DNA of 64,000 nt, taken from Epiperipatus broadwayi. Its lineage: Eukaryota > Onychophora > Udeonychophora > Euonychophora > Peripatidae. Positions 10,078 to 23,372 of the stretch are shown piece by piece (within the stretch, counting starts at the first letter, position 1; every line of letters starts with the position of its first letter). The stretch spans positions 64,001 through 128,000 of the forward strand of contig JAQFVV010000956.1 of assembly GCA_028023455.1 (NCBI GenBank), read 5' to 3'. The notes below the pieces were generated by a model. The model made no database searches, was not told the DNA's origin, and saw nothing but the letters and a program-made list of their open reading frames with translations. The position numbers were made by a program, and so were the translations under genes.

Positions 10078-10739
10078 CAGGTTTTGATTTGTAAATGACT
10101 AGGAATGCTGTTTTGATGAGCTTAATTATCTTAAATGCCATTACCAAAACTCCTTAACTGGTTGAAAAACCCATACATTGATTCTTTTTATTCCGTTTTT
10201 TTAAAGTTCTTTACTAAGTCCTCATCTGCATTGAAGTGACAACTCTATCAAGATAAAAAAGGCTCCAATTTATATATGGTGCTATTCATAATCTGCACAA
10301 CAATTAAAGTACCTTTATTCATTTCTCATTAGTTTTAACTGATTACACTTTTTTAATATCCAAAATAATATATTATTTTTATAAAAAAAATACAAAAAAT
10401 ACTTTTTATCTTCACTTCTAATTACTTCTTCTCGTTAACATTTTTCAAATTTTAACTTCTTTTTTTGCCTTATACACTGAAACACTAGATAGGAAATAAA
10501 TTCTTCTAAATTATTATAATTAATTGGATGATCTATTTTTGCTCATCAATGTACATGAATTTAATTAATTAGATATTTCTCTTTTATTTACTTTTTAAAT
10601 GTGTACTTCACGATTCAAAAGACAGAAAAAAGGAAAAGAATTGCAATGTTACAAAAAATAAATAAATAATAATTCTAATTTGGATATAAGATGTGATATG
10701 TTGGACTTTTTCCATCATTTATGAGTGAATGTTGAATGT
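10078..10739. other. AT-rich interval, nothing recognised
   Basis: No frame or repeat supported. Confidence 0.5.
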
Positions 10740-11025
10740 ATAGAAAATTTTAAACTTTATTTAAACTTTCCAAATACAAACAATTTGTTAGTAATAACAC
10801 ACAAAAAGACAATACAGGTTAGTAATTACACAACGTTTCAAGTAGTATTATTCTCCACTCTTCTTCAGGTGTTGTTCGCCTATATGCACAGTGACAATAT
10901 TCACTTCGAAGTTGAACTCGCACCTTTAGATTCTTGTATATCGAATTTAAGGCAAACACTCTACCAACTGAGCTATTCTGTCAAAGGCAACATATAGTAG
11001 AAATTTGATATATTTATATATGAGG
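10740..11025 (-). mobile_element. tRNA-derived SINE, copy 1
   Basis: On the minus strand the 5' part reads AATAGCTCAGTTGGTAGAGT (tRNA A-box region) followed about 45 bases later by GGTGCGAGTTCAACTTC (B-box region), i.e. an internal RNA polymerase III promoter. The body carries ACACCTGAAGAAGAGTGGAG, a conserved central domain common in tRNA-SINEs, and ends in an AT-rich tail. A second copy lies at 35156-35421 on the same strand, with matching 5' leader (CCTCATA....ATAT.AAATTTCTACT). The ORF 10725-10997 on the other strand is an artefact of this repeat. Confidence 0.85.
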
Positions 11026-11430
11026 GTTGGTTCATCACATCTTATAATATACCATTATTACAAACCTCCAGACAAATTCTAACTTGGATATTTTTTGTAA
11101 CTTACATTTTTTTAAGAATTTATGATTGTAAATGGAATATCTAAATTTTCCATCTAATTTTCTTTAAGATAATTTTATTTATATGTTATTGACCTATCCT
11201 TAAAATCAGTTTTCATGAATCTTTTTAAATGCATTGAGATCAACAATTGATATATACTAATTGAATGTGTTGATTTCACTTCATTTTTATAAAACCATAA
11301 TTAATTCTATCATTTATTTCCTTTCTTTCACATATTCATTTTATAGCATGTCCAGGATCCTTGTATGAAAAGACTACTTTATTTTTAATGAGATCTGGAG
11401 TCTTACAATATATGGCTAGATTGGTAGTGC
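11026..11430. other. AT-rich interval, nothing recognised
   Basis: No frame or repeat supported. Confidence 0.5.
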
Positions 11431-11605
11431 ATTGATAAATAAATATACATTAATGAATAGATAGATAAATAGATAATTGCATAAATAGACTGATGGATAA
11501 ATGGCTAGATAGATAAACATAGAGACAGATAAATATAGAGGTAGATAATTAAATAGATTGAAAGATTTATGGGTAAGTAGGTAGTTAAATAGATAATCAG
11601 AGATC
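11431..11605 (+). repeat. Degenerate (ATAGATAAAT)n microsatellite
   Basis: Imperfect reiteration of ATAGATA / AATAGATA words over about 170 bp. The tyrosine-rich reverse-strand ORF here is produced by the repeat. The same type of sequence occurs at both edges of the assembly gap. Confidence 0.85.
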
Positions 11606-13660
11606 AACATCATTCTTCTTCTGTTATTACATCAAAAATAAAAAAATTAGTAAATGTTAAAATAAATAGAAATTAAAACAAATTTTCAAAAAAACATTTA
11701 TAGATGTTTAATATTAGTAATAACAAAGAAAATATTTACATCAAATTAAAACAAAGTCAATTAATAACTAAATAAACATTTACAAGATTAAAACAAAATT
11801 CAGAAAAATTATTACTTTAATCTTTGTATGATGAACAAAACATTATTTCTCACTTTACATGTAGATGTCAAATGTTTGAACTGCTTCATGTCACAAGAAT
11901 TTGCTTATACAGTCTTTTTGCCCATCCCCCCCTACTCAAGTATTTACATATTATATGCCTATTTACTGATTCAAAATGATCAACATAGAATAAATATTTC
12001 CAATGTAATTATTACAGAAATTTTAACCATGCAAAATTTCATATGATTTTAAGCTTGCAAATATTTTAAAATTAGTGGGTTTTTTTAGTTGAATATAATT
12101 TTTTATCACCATAAATATGAAGAAGCCTCTGATGTCATCACATTATGAAGTCAAATATGAACTCATATAGTTTTTCTTCATCTTCATTCACCTTTTTTAA
12201 TGCCATAACTTTTCCCTCATTTAGGTAATAAAAAATGTATTTGCTGTTCAAAAAAAAAACATGAATTAAATTTCAATAATATGATTTATTGATTTGTTGT
12301 GAATTGGAATATTAAAATACACTGGTTTAAGTCCATTTTCTGCTGCCATTCTTAACATACTACCATTGTTTGTATTCTGCCATTATATTCTAAAGGAACA
12401 GTCTTTAATTTAAGCATAAGAAATTTGAAATATTTTATGTGCATTTGTTACAGATTTTTTTAAATGTCATTGTAAAATATTTTGTTTAAGACATTAATTC
12501 TTCCATTACTTTACATATTACTCTAATATTCTTGCTGAATTATTTTTATTTTATTTACCATAATATTTGTCCCTAGTGTTTTGATTATGCTAGTATTTTT
12601 TTTTTGTCATTTGCTATTTTCTCTTAGCAAAGCCCTAGCAAGAATTTTCTTCATATTTGAACATTTTATTTTTATAATTAAACCCTTCATTTATAACATA
12701 TATTGACAATCTTTAGAAATGTAAGCTTTCTAATGATACACATAGTAATATATGAAAATAAATTCTAAATGGAGATTATAAGTTTAACAATGGTGCCTGG
12801 TATTGTAATAATTTAAATAGGAAGGAATTCTTTTACATGTTTCACATATTTGGAAATGCCAAAATTTGTGAGGGTATAAACTGACCCACTGAAATCAATA
12901 GGGCCATACAAATTTAACAAGCCAAATCTGTAATGATATAAATTTGCCAATAATTTTAACTAAGCTCTAGAAATAAAGTAAGTCAAAATTTGTGTAGAAA
13001 TAAAGTTAAAATTTATTAATATCCACTTATTAAACAAATATCAACTTGACTGGATGCCAAAATTAAAATAAACACTATAAACAATAATTTATTTAAAATT
13101 TATAGCAGAGTATATTAAATAGTGTATACCAGGATAATTTACAAAATAACCCTTTTATATTATGCATTAAAATTTATGATAGTGTGAAATGGTAAAATAA
13201 AATCATTTAAACTTGACAATTGTACATGAAGCTTTGTGTTAATAATTTATTGACAAGCTCTTTATGTTTGAAAAACACTAATAACGCATTTTACTGAATC
13301 CTACTAAGGTAAAATACTAATAATATACTAGTAAATATAAAGATCAAAATGTAAATATAGAACGATGATTTATTTATATCCAAATTACCAATTGATGTCT
13401 ATAAAATATTAGATTTATACTGGATAATTGCTGAATTCTAATAAAGTATAAAATCTATATTATTTTTCTAATTAATCTTTAAATGTTTGTGATTATATAG
13501 AGACTTTGAATAATTATTGTTATATCATGTACAATATTTACTAAATTAAATAAAACTATCAACCCAAGTTGAGTAAAATAATAAAATGTTAATTAATATA
13601 TTCCATGGTTTGAAATAGTTTAATCTATAATCTTCTTACTGTTTCAACTATAGTATGATG
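11606..13660. other. AT-rich interval, nothing recognised
   Basis: About 2 kb without a supportable gene. The ORF at 11828-12046 shows no family motif. Long A and T runs occur throughout. Confidence 0.5.
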
Positions 13661-14030
13661 TAAGAGAGTATATATATTGTAACTTAATAAAATAATGAGC
13701 TATGGAACTATTAACAAGTAGTAACTTTTATAATATTTGATCCCTTGGTAATCAATTTAAATTAATCATTGGAACTATAAATAGATAATTGTAATGTCAG
13801 AATGATCCAAATCATTGTAACTTAATAAAATATGAGACTAATAGAATCCATTGTAATTAAAATTATTAATGAGGGAATGGCATTGTAACCAAATATTAAT
13901 GACAGATTGACATTGTAGCCAAAAATATAAGATCAAAATGCTTATCTCAAACATATTAATGAGACTAATAAGTTGTAACTATAATAGTCATTGAAATTTA
14001 TTAATGATCAAAATATTAATTATTAATCAA
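13661..14030 (+). repeat. Degenerate minisatellite around CATTGTAAC
   Basis: At least seven spaced copies of (CA)TTGTAAC or TTGTAA followed by AATA..ATGAG occur with a loose 30-45 bp period: near 13676, 13784, 13815, 13850, 13884, 13914 and 13970. The units have diverged strongly and indels blur the period. Confidence 0.6.
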
Positions 14031-14600
14031 AATATTGGCGGTTTAATTCATCAATTTCTACTTACGATTTTTAAATATATCATAATATCAATAATTAGAA
14101 ACTTATGCTTGATGCAATAATGCTTAGGCAATAATGCTTGGAAACTAGTCATTTCAGTTATCTGGTATCTGGCCTATTTCAAACCCTACTTAGGCAGCCA
14201 TTGTATCCTCAATAAACAAGTATGAACACAGGGCAACTTAAATGAACTCTTAAGACATTATAACTTATGAAACCACATCAAGTAGGTGAGTACATTGTTA
14301 ACCCAATAAAAATCTTTTCTCAATAAATCCAACAGTAAATTTTTCTCACTCTTATCTCTTGGTTTGATATCTAGTGCATATTTAAGTGAATAACAAGTGA
14401 ATATGGTCTAGCAGGGCGCCACTAGACTATCTGAACCTAGACAAAGTTATATCTTATAACCTTTTCACATGTACCAGGTTTGAACCCCTTTTGGTACTTT
14501 ATTTCTAACAAAAATGGAGGATTTTGCTTTTAGACCCATATCACTGTATGCACTGACATTTAGGTAAACACAAAACATCCTTAAACATAAAGTGGTATAT
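14031..14600. other. Less AT-rich patch with polyadenylation-like and hairpin motifs
   Basis: AATAAA-type signals cluster at 14308-14335. Small hairpins follow: GTCTAG..GGCGCC..CTAGAC near 14407 and GTACC..GGTAC near 14470. An LTR end was considered because of the clustered poly(A) signals and the final ACA, but no primer binding site, second LTR or pol frame is present. Confidence 0.35.
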
Positions 14601-17600
14601 AAAATTCATCAGACAGAAATCATCTAGATCCTAATATAATAAATGTGTTTCAATATCTTTATAAGTTTTACTAGCTCACATTATACTATTAATTTAGGAT
14701 GGCAATTCACTCATCCTTGCATGATGTAGATTATGGAATGGTGGTTATTATAATGATTCTCGAAGGTCAACTAAATACCATGAAATCATTTATTTATGGC
14801 CTTTAAACATTTATCTAGCTCATTAATTAAAACGTGATGATGATGATGATGATAATGATAATGGTTTCAACCATAGCTTTAGGACTAAGCCTAACCTAAA
14901 ATTTAGTTCTAAAGAAATTCATAACTATTGGTTAATCTTAGTATATCGAATTGGAACTTAAACAATTAATATTCACCATTGATGATGAATGATCACAACT
15001 AATAAAGAATACCCTTAATGAAATATATACACCTTGTTTAATAAAACAAATTTAACATTTATTACTGCATTTCTAACATATACGTGAAAATTTCTAGATG
15101 GACAAAAATTTATATGAATAATAACAATAATAATAATAATTGACTATTTTGAAATCATAATATTAATTTTAAGTTCTTCCCCCTTTCCCGTTAATGATAT
15201 AATGTATATTAAATTGGATACCAAATTTGCTAAGATTTTCAATCCACAAGAAAATATTTCATATAAAAAAATAAACACTCTTTTGGCACACATACTTTTA
15301 TAATCTAACATGTAAAGTAGAATGATTAAGTAAAAAATGTTAGTGGAATCGAAAGAGCAAGATTTCCAGAAACAAGTTTTTAAATTATTTCTCCCCCTCC
15401 CTTCTAAGCTTTGAGATCGCTATTCTTTAACTTAAAACAAAAATAATCTAATATCTTAATGCTGCCTGTTATTATCACATTTACACACCATCATATACAT
15501 GCAACGAGTTAATATATTACCATGTACGTGTGTGTGGATACCCTTAGAAACAAAATATTATTTAAAACCAAATAATAATACAAAAAAAATATTTTACATC
15601 TTAATAACATTTCATAACTTTAGATTAATATAAAATCATACCCTTTTAGAAAACAAAATTCATCAATGTACGGCATAATAATTTTAGCATACATAAAATC
15701 ATTAATGAAGCTTATGGTTATTATTACTAAGAAATTCTTGGTTTAAATCGATTTTGGTTGTTTTAAAGTTCTGGGAAAAAATATAAACTTTATTGCTAGA
15801 ATTTTACCAATAGTCTCTGATATCATAAAAAGAAAATATATAACGAAAATTTATATTACCAGTCCCTTTTATTTTGTGGATGCTTCCAAGAGTTCAAACT
15901 TAGCTTGTTAAATGTCTATACTTTTGCAGCGAACAATTTCTGTAGTTCACTGGAACAGTTTTTTTCTTGAGGCTTATAATTATTTGATGATGATGATGAT
16001 GAGTTTATTTGCTTCAGTGAAAACTATTTTGCACTGGAACTATTTCTTCCCTTCCTTGTTAGGCATAATTCTTCTAATAGATTGGAGTATATCAGTTCTC
16101 ATATTTATAAATTTTTTCTTGGGTTTAAATTCAGCCACTGGAATCTGAACTTGCTGATTTAATATTTATCAGTAGATTAATTATTTTCCCTCGGCTTACA
16201 AATACCAGTGAATGTTTTCTTTTACTTAAAATATAAATGAGCAGTCAGCGACGTTAAATATCATTTCTCCCAAATCAATCATAAGGTGTAGAATATTTTT
16301 AACTCAAACAAGACATTTCTTATTCTTTTCTTTATATGATGTGCTGGCTGATAGTCTGGTAAACAGATGATACATATATAGATTTTTAACCCATCATCCT
16401 TATATTTTCAATCTTCAAAAAAAATTTTATATAAAAAAAAGATTTTAAATTGATATCTGGCAGAATTAAAACGCTTGTCCTTTTCCTAGTTTCAATATTT
16501 AAAAAAATCCCATTAACTGATTTTTCAGACTGGTTTTATACTTTATGTTCTTCTATTTTCAGTCGACTTATTTAATTAGATTTATAGTATCTTTTTCTAG
16601 AAACATGAAAATTCACATGACCATGATTTTCAGACGAACCTTGTTTTGAAGGAAAAATTGTCAATCCTTTTTCTTCACATCTCTCATAACTGTAACACCT
16701 AAAATTTGAGCTGCTTTCTTTGATCAAGCTGATGGGAAATTTTTAAAGCTATACTTCTCACATCGTCTAAGCTTCACCATAACAAACAATCTTTATAACA
16801 CAAAATTGTTGAGTAATAAAAAAAATAATTTAACAGATTTAACTTTTCTTCTTTTTCTTTTTCAATATGTAAAAAAAATGTAGATTTATGTATGCAATAT
16901 ACACACACACTTTATCATTCAAATCATTTATAAAAACTGGCCTATTAAAGTAATCTGAATGCTGTTTATAAACTATACTTTTGATATTTAAAATTAAATC
17001 CTTACAATTTTTAAACCCAAATTACAATCATAGAAAACTAAAATAGGAATAGATAATAACAAAAAAATTTCAGAATTAATCTAGCAAGTGCAGACTAGTT
17101 TTAAAGAAAGTTAATATTTGGAATTTAAAAATGACTAACTAAATAGCTTTGTCAACACACACTGCCCTATAAAAAATTAACTATTGAATAAGAAGAAGGT
17201 GTGTACTATTGTGAGTTTTATCAACACACAAACATCAAGGAACATGACTGATGCCCCCACTCTCTTTCTATCTTAGGCTTTAGAACTTGATCTTGTAGGG
17301 TTTAAACTTGGGTGCCCTACAGCTTCTTTATTACATAAAAATGTGATGATGATTTTTGTTCCACATTTTTTTTCATGCACATTACTACAAATTTAGCTAC
17401 GGACTAAATTGTAATGGCACAATATATATATATATTCACCACAAAGATAATATTTATATATTGTCTTCAATAAATAATAAATATTAAATATAAGGAAAAA
17501 TATTAATCAGTTTTAGTTCGCTTATCAATCATTCCTATTACAATAAATAATTTATTTATTCTAGATGTTCTTTACACATTAAAGTATTTATTTATCTCAA

Positions 17601-19162
17601 ATAATAATCAGTTATTTATTTTACTTATATTTTGATTTTGTATTTCAAATGAGATGCTAAGCAAATGAAAACAATTATTAAAATTAAAGTTTACTACAAT
17701 TCTTTAAATTCTTATTTTAAAGTTATTAAAATTTTCTTTCTTATTATTTATAAATATATATATCATATTTATATACATACATACCTTAAATGATCCTAAA
17801 ATATAATACAAGTAACAAATAAAGCATAGAATCTGTTGTTTAATTGATGATAAAATAGTATTGAAAGTTTATACATATAAAGTCCAATTATCCTAAAATT
17901 CATTTGTTAAGATAATGTGAAGAAAAAATCATAATATGATAATATTTTTAAAAACCATAATAATCCCAAGAGTTTTCTGTTATAAGTATTCAAAATTTAT
18001 TAAGATAAATAAATCTTAGTATATTATAGCAATTATTTCCTTTTATAAGTACTCAAAGTTTATTAAAATAAATAATTTCTAGTTGATTGTTGCAATATTT
18101 ATATTTTAGTTTATACAGAATAATAAGCATTATTTTATATTTTTGAACTGGATTAGATCATTATTCTACTAAATCAAAATCATTATCCATTTGGTTTTAA
18201 CATTTGGTGAATTATTTATTGGTATAATAGGCATATTTATATATATGAATCCACACAAAAATATTTTACATACATTTTATAATTTTTTATAACACATTAA
18301 AAACCTTTCCATTTTTTTCAACAGTTGTAATAGAAAACCTCTCAAAAGAGTAATTGCCTTTTGGAGTAAATGTTATTTCTACTTAGCCTTCCAAAGAAAG
18401 ATTTAAGTCAAGCATTTTTAAAAAACTTTTTTTTTGTTTTCAACTTCATTTACTGCAAATGCAATATAAAAACTAATGCTTAACTTAAATCACAAGAATT
18501 TTATATAATTTGTTCATTGATGTAACATTTAGATTATTGACTTACATAATCAGCTCAACAATAACTCTTCTGACTAAACAGAGTCATTATTTTACTTGAT
18601 CCCAGCTTTTAAAAACATGACAATGTTCCTAAATAAAATGTTTTCTTTTAAGTTACAAAAAATAGTTCGAAATAAAAATGATATATTGATTTTATAATCT
18701 TCTTTATAATATTACAAAAATATACTATATATTATTACATTTAATGATATCTGTTATAATGATGTATTAAACCATGCGAATTTAAATTTATAAAATAATA
18801 TAAACATGTATGCACATATAATCATACACATATATGAAAATATAACATTTATTTGTGCAAGTCTATTGTTGTTAAAATATACAATAAGATAAAATATTAA
18901 TGTAAAAACTTATCAAAACATATATCTTTAAATTTATGCAGTAAGATATAAAATTTAAAATAATAACTACTTAGCATATTATTTAAATAAAAATAATGAT
19001 AATTGCGATCTTCAGTAACCACAAAATCAAAATAAATACCACTTTATTATCTCAAATAGTTAATAATATATAAACCATGACAATTTAATTTTTTAAATTG
19101 AAATACAATATTCTTTTACAAATCTAATCAAAGATGGTACAGTATCATTGGATATCTTTTAT
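14601..19162. other. Long AT-rich interval without recognisable genes
   Basis: Contains (GAT)n runs near 14836 and 15985, ATAATAATAATAAT near 15125, and (TA)n near 17430. The ORF at 15912-16148 is explained partly by the GAT repeat and has no family motif. A tRNA-like TC-arm word near 17290 (GTAGGGTTTAAACTTGGG) may be SINE debris. Confidence 0.5.
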
Positions 19163-19392
19163 CTATTCAAAAAGTCATCACTATTTCTTATGCTTGCTCA
19201 TAACTATTATTAAACAGGCAAAATACTCCATACTTTAATGCCACTCAGTGGAAGCCAGAAATAAGTGATGGATATTGGATGAGTAGGCACTAGATAAAAA
19301 TTTTATGCAAAAGCATTCTGGCATCCATTGATTACTCTGACTTGCACTGAATGGCACTACTGTATTGAGAGTTTTGCCTATTCAAAAAGTCA
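19163..19392 (+). mobile_element. Hairpin element family HpA, with 15-bp target duplication
   Basis: CTATTCAAAAAGTCA stands at 19163-19177 and again, unchanged, at 19378-19392. The 200 bases between begin with the family leader (TTTCTTATGCTTGCTCATAA) and left arm (ACTCCATAC, ATGCCACTCAGTG), turn over near 19270, and return through GGCATCCATTGATTACTCTG to GAGAGTTTTGC. The arms pair imperfectly. This copy defines the element ends most clearly. Confidence 0.88.
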
Positions 19393-20044
19393 GTAAAAGA
19401 AAGTATTAGATATTTGAATTTCAGTTTTTAAATTTAAAAGGAAATTTAGAGTTAATTATTATTAAAGGAAATAATACATGTTAAAAGTAAGCATTACATT
19501 ATTAAAAAATTTTAAAAAAATAAAAAACTGACAAAAAATTGTTATGCAGTAGAAAGTATGTCCACATTGATGTAACAAACTTTTTGTGATTTGCCTTCTT
19601 AAAAATATTTTTCTAAGTAAAATTTAAGTATAATCATTTATGTTTGGGGTTTAAAATAAATATTCTATAAAAATATCACAAACATAACTTTTAATATGTG
19701 AACAAATTATTGAAAATTATATTTTCTTCTTTTTAAAGATTAAAAGAATTAACATTTTCCTGAGGTGAACCACTCTTCCAATCAGAAATTGTCCTTTCTA
19801 TTGAGATCAAAAGAGGTGGGCCTAAAAATCTCTCATATGATAATTTCCTAAACATCTATATGTTAAGTTTTTTTTTTAATTAATTATTTTAAAATAGTAA
19901 CTGGAGTAAAATAAAACAGCACATGTTTGATAGGCTTAAAATGATGAAAAAAAGACAGGGATTACAACACCATTAACACCCAAACAGCAAAAATTATCTC
20001 AATGTTACCATGATTATAATTAAAACCATTAGCATGTGTGTGAT
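19393..20044. other. AT-rich interval, nothing recognised
   Basis: No frame or repeat supported. Confidence 0.5.
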
Positions 20045-20125
20045 CAGGTGGTTCAGCAATATGAGATGGCATGGAGAGTTGAGGATTATATGAAAGTCTG
20101 AGTTTGAATCCTTATACATAATATG
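20045..20125 (+). mobile_element. tRNA-like SINE head (family 2)
   Basis: AGGTGGTTCAGCAATATGAG, GGCATGGAGAGTTGAGGA and AAAGTCTGAGTTTGAATCC appear in the order and spacing of a worn tRNA-like promoter region. The GAGTTTGAATCC word acts as B box. The same words occur in the inverted pair at 29.3-29.9 kb. Confidence 0.55.
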
Positions 20126-22491
20126 CATAGTGTTTTGATAAATATTTTATTTGAAAATGAACATTTTATTTTTGTTACTCATGCACTTTTTTTAGTATTT
20201 TTCCACTATATTTTAGGGTTTTAATATTTCTCTTGTAATTAACCTTCTGATGAAATTTACAGTGTGATGCTTGTTAATTGTAAAGTTAATTACTTTTATA
20301 TTAGCACTTGCTTTTCCTTAATGTTTTCTGTATTCTTTTGCCATGTTTAAAGATTTCTTTTATAATTGGATTTTTTTTAATTTCATTAAAGTGATGCACT
20401 TTTTACTGTGTTCAACCACTGTAGCATTTTTATTTTCATATTTACTAATTACCATTTTAATTGACTTTCTTAGAGCACTTTTTAGACAAATCCCTTTGAT
20501 GTAGCAATGTATTTTAGGGAAAAAATATTTGGAACAGTTTTATAGTTTATTTATATGAAATTTCTGAGGGTGTTTTTTTTTACTTCTTAACGAAAATTGA
20601 AACTTTTTTTGATATGTTGGACAAAATATTGGGAATACTTATTAATTTTTGGTATACTATCAAATATTGTTTATATTTTATTCAGTCAGCAATAGTTTTG
20701 GGAATCCCCTTGAATCCAAGAGGACATAGAGCTTATTTTAACCCAATACACAATTGATGTTTATTTGGATTGTTGACAAAAACATTGGCAATGGCTATGT
20801 AATGATTCTATTACCTTTACATATACATTGATGTTTGAATGATTTCTCAAAATGAATTTTGCAAAATAAGAATAACAATTAAATATCCATTACAATGGAG
20901 CCACAAAGTACACCATGTTTTGTTTCAAATCTTTCATGCATAGTAATGTATTAATGTATAATAACTCACAGTTTGTTAATAAATGTTGATTAAAATAGAA
21001 TGTATATTATTTATTGACCTGAAACTGCACAGTACTTTTTAACATGCACATATTTATAACAGACACTTTTTATATGTATAACATGCATATGCAAATTATG
21101 ATTTTTTTAAAATAATAATATAATCTTTAATAATAAATTGAGGGAACACATTTACATGTACTTTACTGAGTATGTGTTCTTTCATTCATTTATAAAAGCC
21201 AATAAGAATGAGAAAAAAACCTGACCACCATATTTTTATTTTTAAAATAAAGTAAATAACAAAATATCTGATTTTCATCACTATTAAATATGTTGTAGTG
21301 ATATTCCTTTATTTTCAATAACTTTTTTCTCTTATAGAAATATAGTAGTCAAGTCTTTCCATCAAAAATTGTTCTCCATTTTTAAATCAGTATTAACTTT
21401 AAGTGTGTTCTAAAATTTTGTAAAATGTTTTGCATTTCCCATGGAAATATTTTATTATATAAAATACTGCACATTAAATTTGGAAAGAATAATAAAAATA
21501 AAATGTGTGTGCTTTTATCGTAAACCAAATAAATTTTATTAATGAACATAAGTATTTATGGCACTCCAAGACAGAATAATTGCTACTGGCATAATTTTAA
21601 ATTTATTTACAAATTTTACTTTTGTTATTAATTGTAATCATGTATGGAATTCAGAAAAAAAAAGGCTGCCTGAATATTGCAAAATTTGCAAATCTTAATA
21701 GTTTTTTTTTGTTTGATGTTTGCATTTTTGTTTGTTTATCTTTTGCTTTGAATAGTGTAAAGTTGAAATTGTGCAATTAGATACCACATAGTTCATAGCT
21801 TTTATGTGTATAATTATACTATTAATAATAATTTTTTAAAGTTTCTATTATGACATTGCACTATTATGTTAGTAATGTTTAGAATCTCTAAAAAAAAATC
21901 TCCAAATTTTAGCAAAAAATCTAACTTGTTATTATCTACATGGATTTATATGAGGATTTTAATGATGTATAAACCCAATATCTAATAACAGTTTGGAACT
22001 TAACATAGTAATAAATAAGAATCTTCATTCTATAATAATTATCTTAGAACAGAATTTTGTAAAGCTTATAATCTAATTTGGAAAAGATAAAAAAAGGTCA
22101 AACAATTTTTTAAAATTCCATAATGGAAAAAAAACCTTTTCAATACATTTTTTTAGATAAAAACACAAAAAATCTGGATTTTTACACCAGAGAAAATTTT
22201 ATTTCTTGCTTTATCTTATTACTATACTATTGTATTATAAAATATCTGTTAGATCAATTTCTTGGGGATAAAATACTATTTTAGCAAACATTCAGTTTGT
22301 TGTTGTTTTTTTTTGTTGAAATCAAAGCAAAAACTTTTTCCTCAATAAGAAACAAAAATGTTTAATACTAGCCCATTTTTTACAATATTTGAAGTAAGTT
22401 GTAAAGGAGATATACTGTCTAAAAGCAGGCAACAAACTAGTTTCTTAATATTAAAATTCAATTGTTACTAATTTTCTTCTTTTTCTCAGCC
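20126..22491. other. AT-rich interval, nothing recognised
   Basis: About 2.4 kb with no supportable feature; several 7-9 base T runs and lysine/phenylalanine-type random short frames. Confidence 0.5.
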
Positions 22492-23150
22492 AATATAATA
22501 TCTGGTAAAATGAAAATACACACAGAAAAGGTAGTTTTTTAATAATATTTAGCTTTATTACTTCCTAGCATGCTTTCAATATTTTTTCAATATATCATCT
22601 TTATGGCATATAGTAGGTATGATTAAATATTTCTTTATATCAATGTTTAATTAACTGTTCATGCATTCAATTTTAATTTAAAACTTTAATTAGAATTGGC
22701 ACATGAAGTAGTCTATTAAATTAAGTGCATCCAATCATCTTGCAATGCTGCATATTATGGGAAGTAGAGGGACAATTTTTAAACAAGACCTTCCCAACAC
22801 AGATATTTGTACAATAGAGCTCTCATAGACAAAAAAACACACATCAATATTTACAGACCAAGAGCAGAAAACTGTCATAGATTTGCACTAACAAAAGCAG
22901 AGAATCTGTGTACAGAGAGAGGATCCCATTTCAAAGAAATGGGCTATTTAAATATTTAAATTATAAATTTAAATTGAATACATGAATAATTAATTAAACA
23001 TTGATATAAAGAACCATTTAATTACACCACTATATGCCATAAATAGAATATAGTAAAAATATATTGAAAGCATGTTAGATAGTAATAAAGCTAAATATTA
23101 TTAAAAAGCTACCTTTTCTGTGTATATTTTTATTTTACCAGGTAATATTA
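22492..23150. mobile_element. Foldback element with about 200-bp arms
   Basis: 22492-22690 is the inverse of 22945-23150: CTGGTAAAATGAAAATACAC, CACAGAAAAGGTAG, AATATTTAGCTTTATTA, ATGCTTTCAATAT, GGCATATAGT and ATATCAATGTTTAATTAA recur in reverse complement. The 250-bp loop is less AT-rich and contains a small hairpin at its right (GGATCCCATTTC...GAAATGGG). No coding frame. Probably a non-autonomous DNA element; no target duplication was established. Confidence 0.85.
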
Positions 23151-23224
23151 AAATTATAAGTTAGTAGTGTTTTTTTTTGGATATGGGAAGTTTTTGGAGT
23201 TTAAGAATTAATCTTTTATTCCTC

Positions 23225-23372
23225 CTTAAAAAGTTGAACTCTACAAAGATAAAAAGACAAGAAGCCAATTGCAATTAGTATATTAATTTATAAATGGCCT
23301 GCAGGGTTGGTATATACTGAAGTGTAAGGTTTGTGCATATATCTGTCAGTTGTAGAGTTCAAACTTTTTAAG
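23225..23372. mobile_element. Short foldback with 22-bp terminal inverted repeats
   Basis: CTTAAAAAGTTGAACTCTAC from 23225 is the inverse of GTAGAGTTCAAACTTTTTAAG ending 23372 (one single-base indel). The 100-bp interior has no frame. It lies only 75 bp from the previous foldback. Confidence 0.7.

Noticed and set aside
10725-10997. 90-codon plus-strand frame
   Set aside because: It is the antisense of a tRNA-derived SINE.
11416-11613. Minus-strand tyrosine/leucine-rich frame suggesting a membrane peptide
   Set aside because: Created by the ATAGATA microsatellite.
14031-14600. Possible LTR end with poly(A) signals and an ACA terminus
   Set aside because: No second LTR, primer-binding site, polypurine tract or pol coding region could be found.
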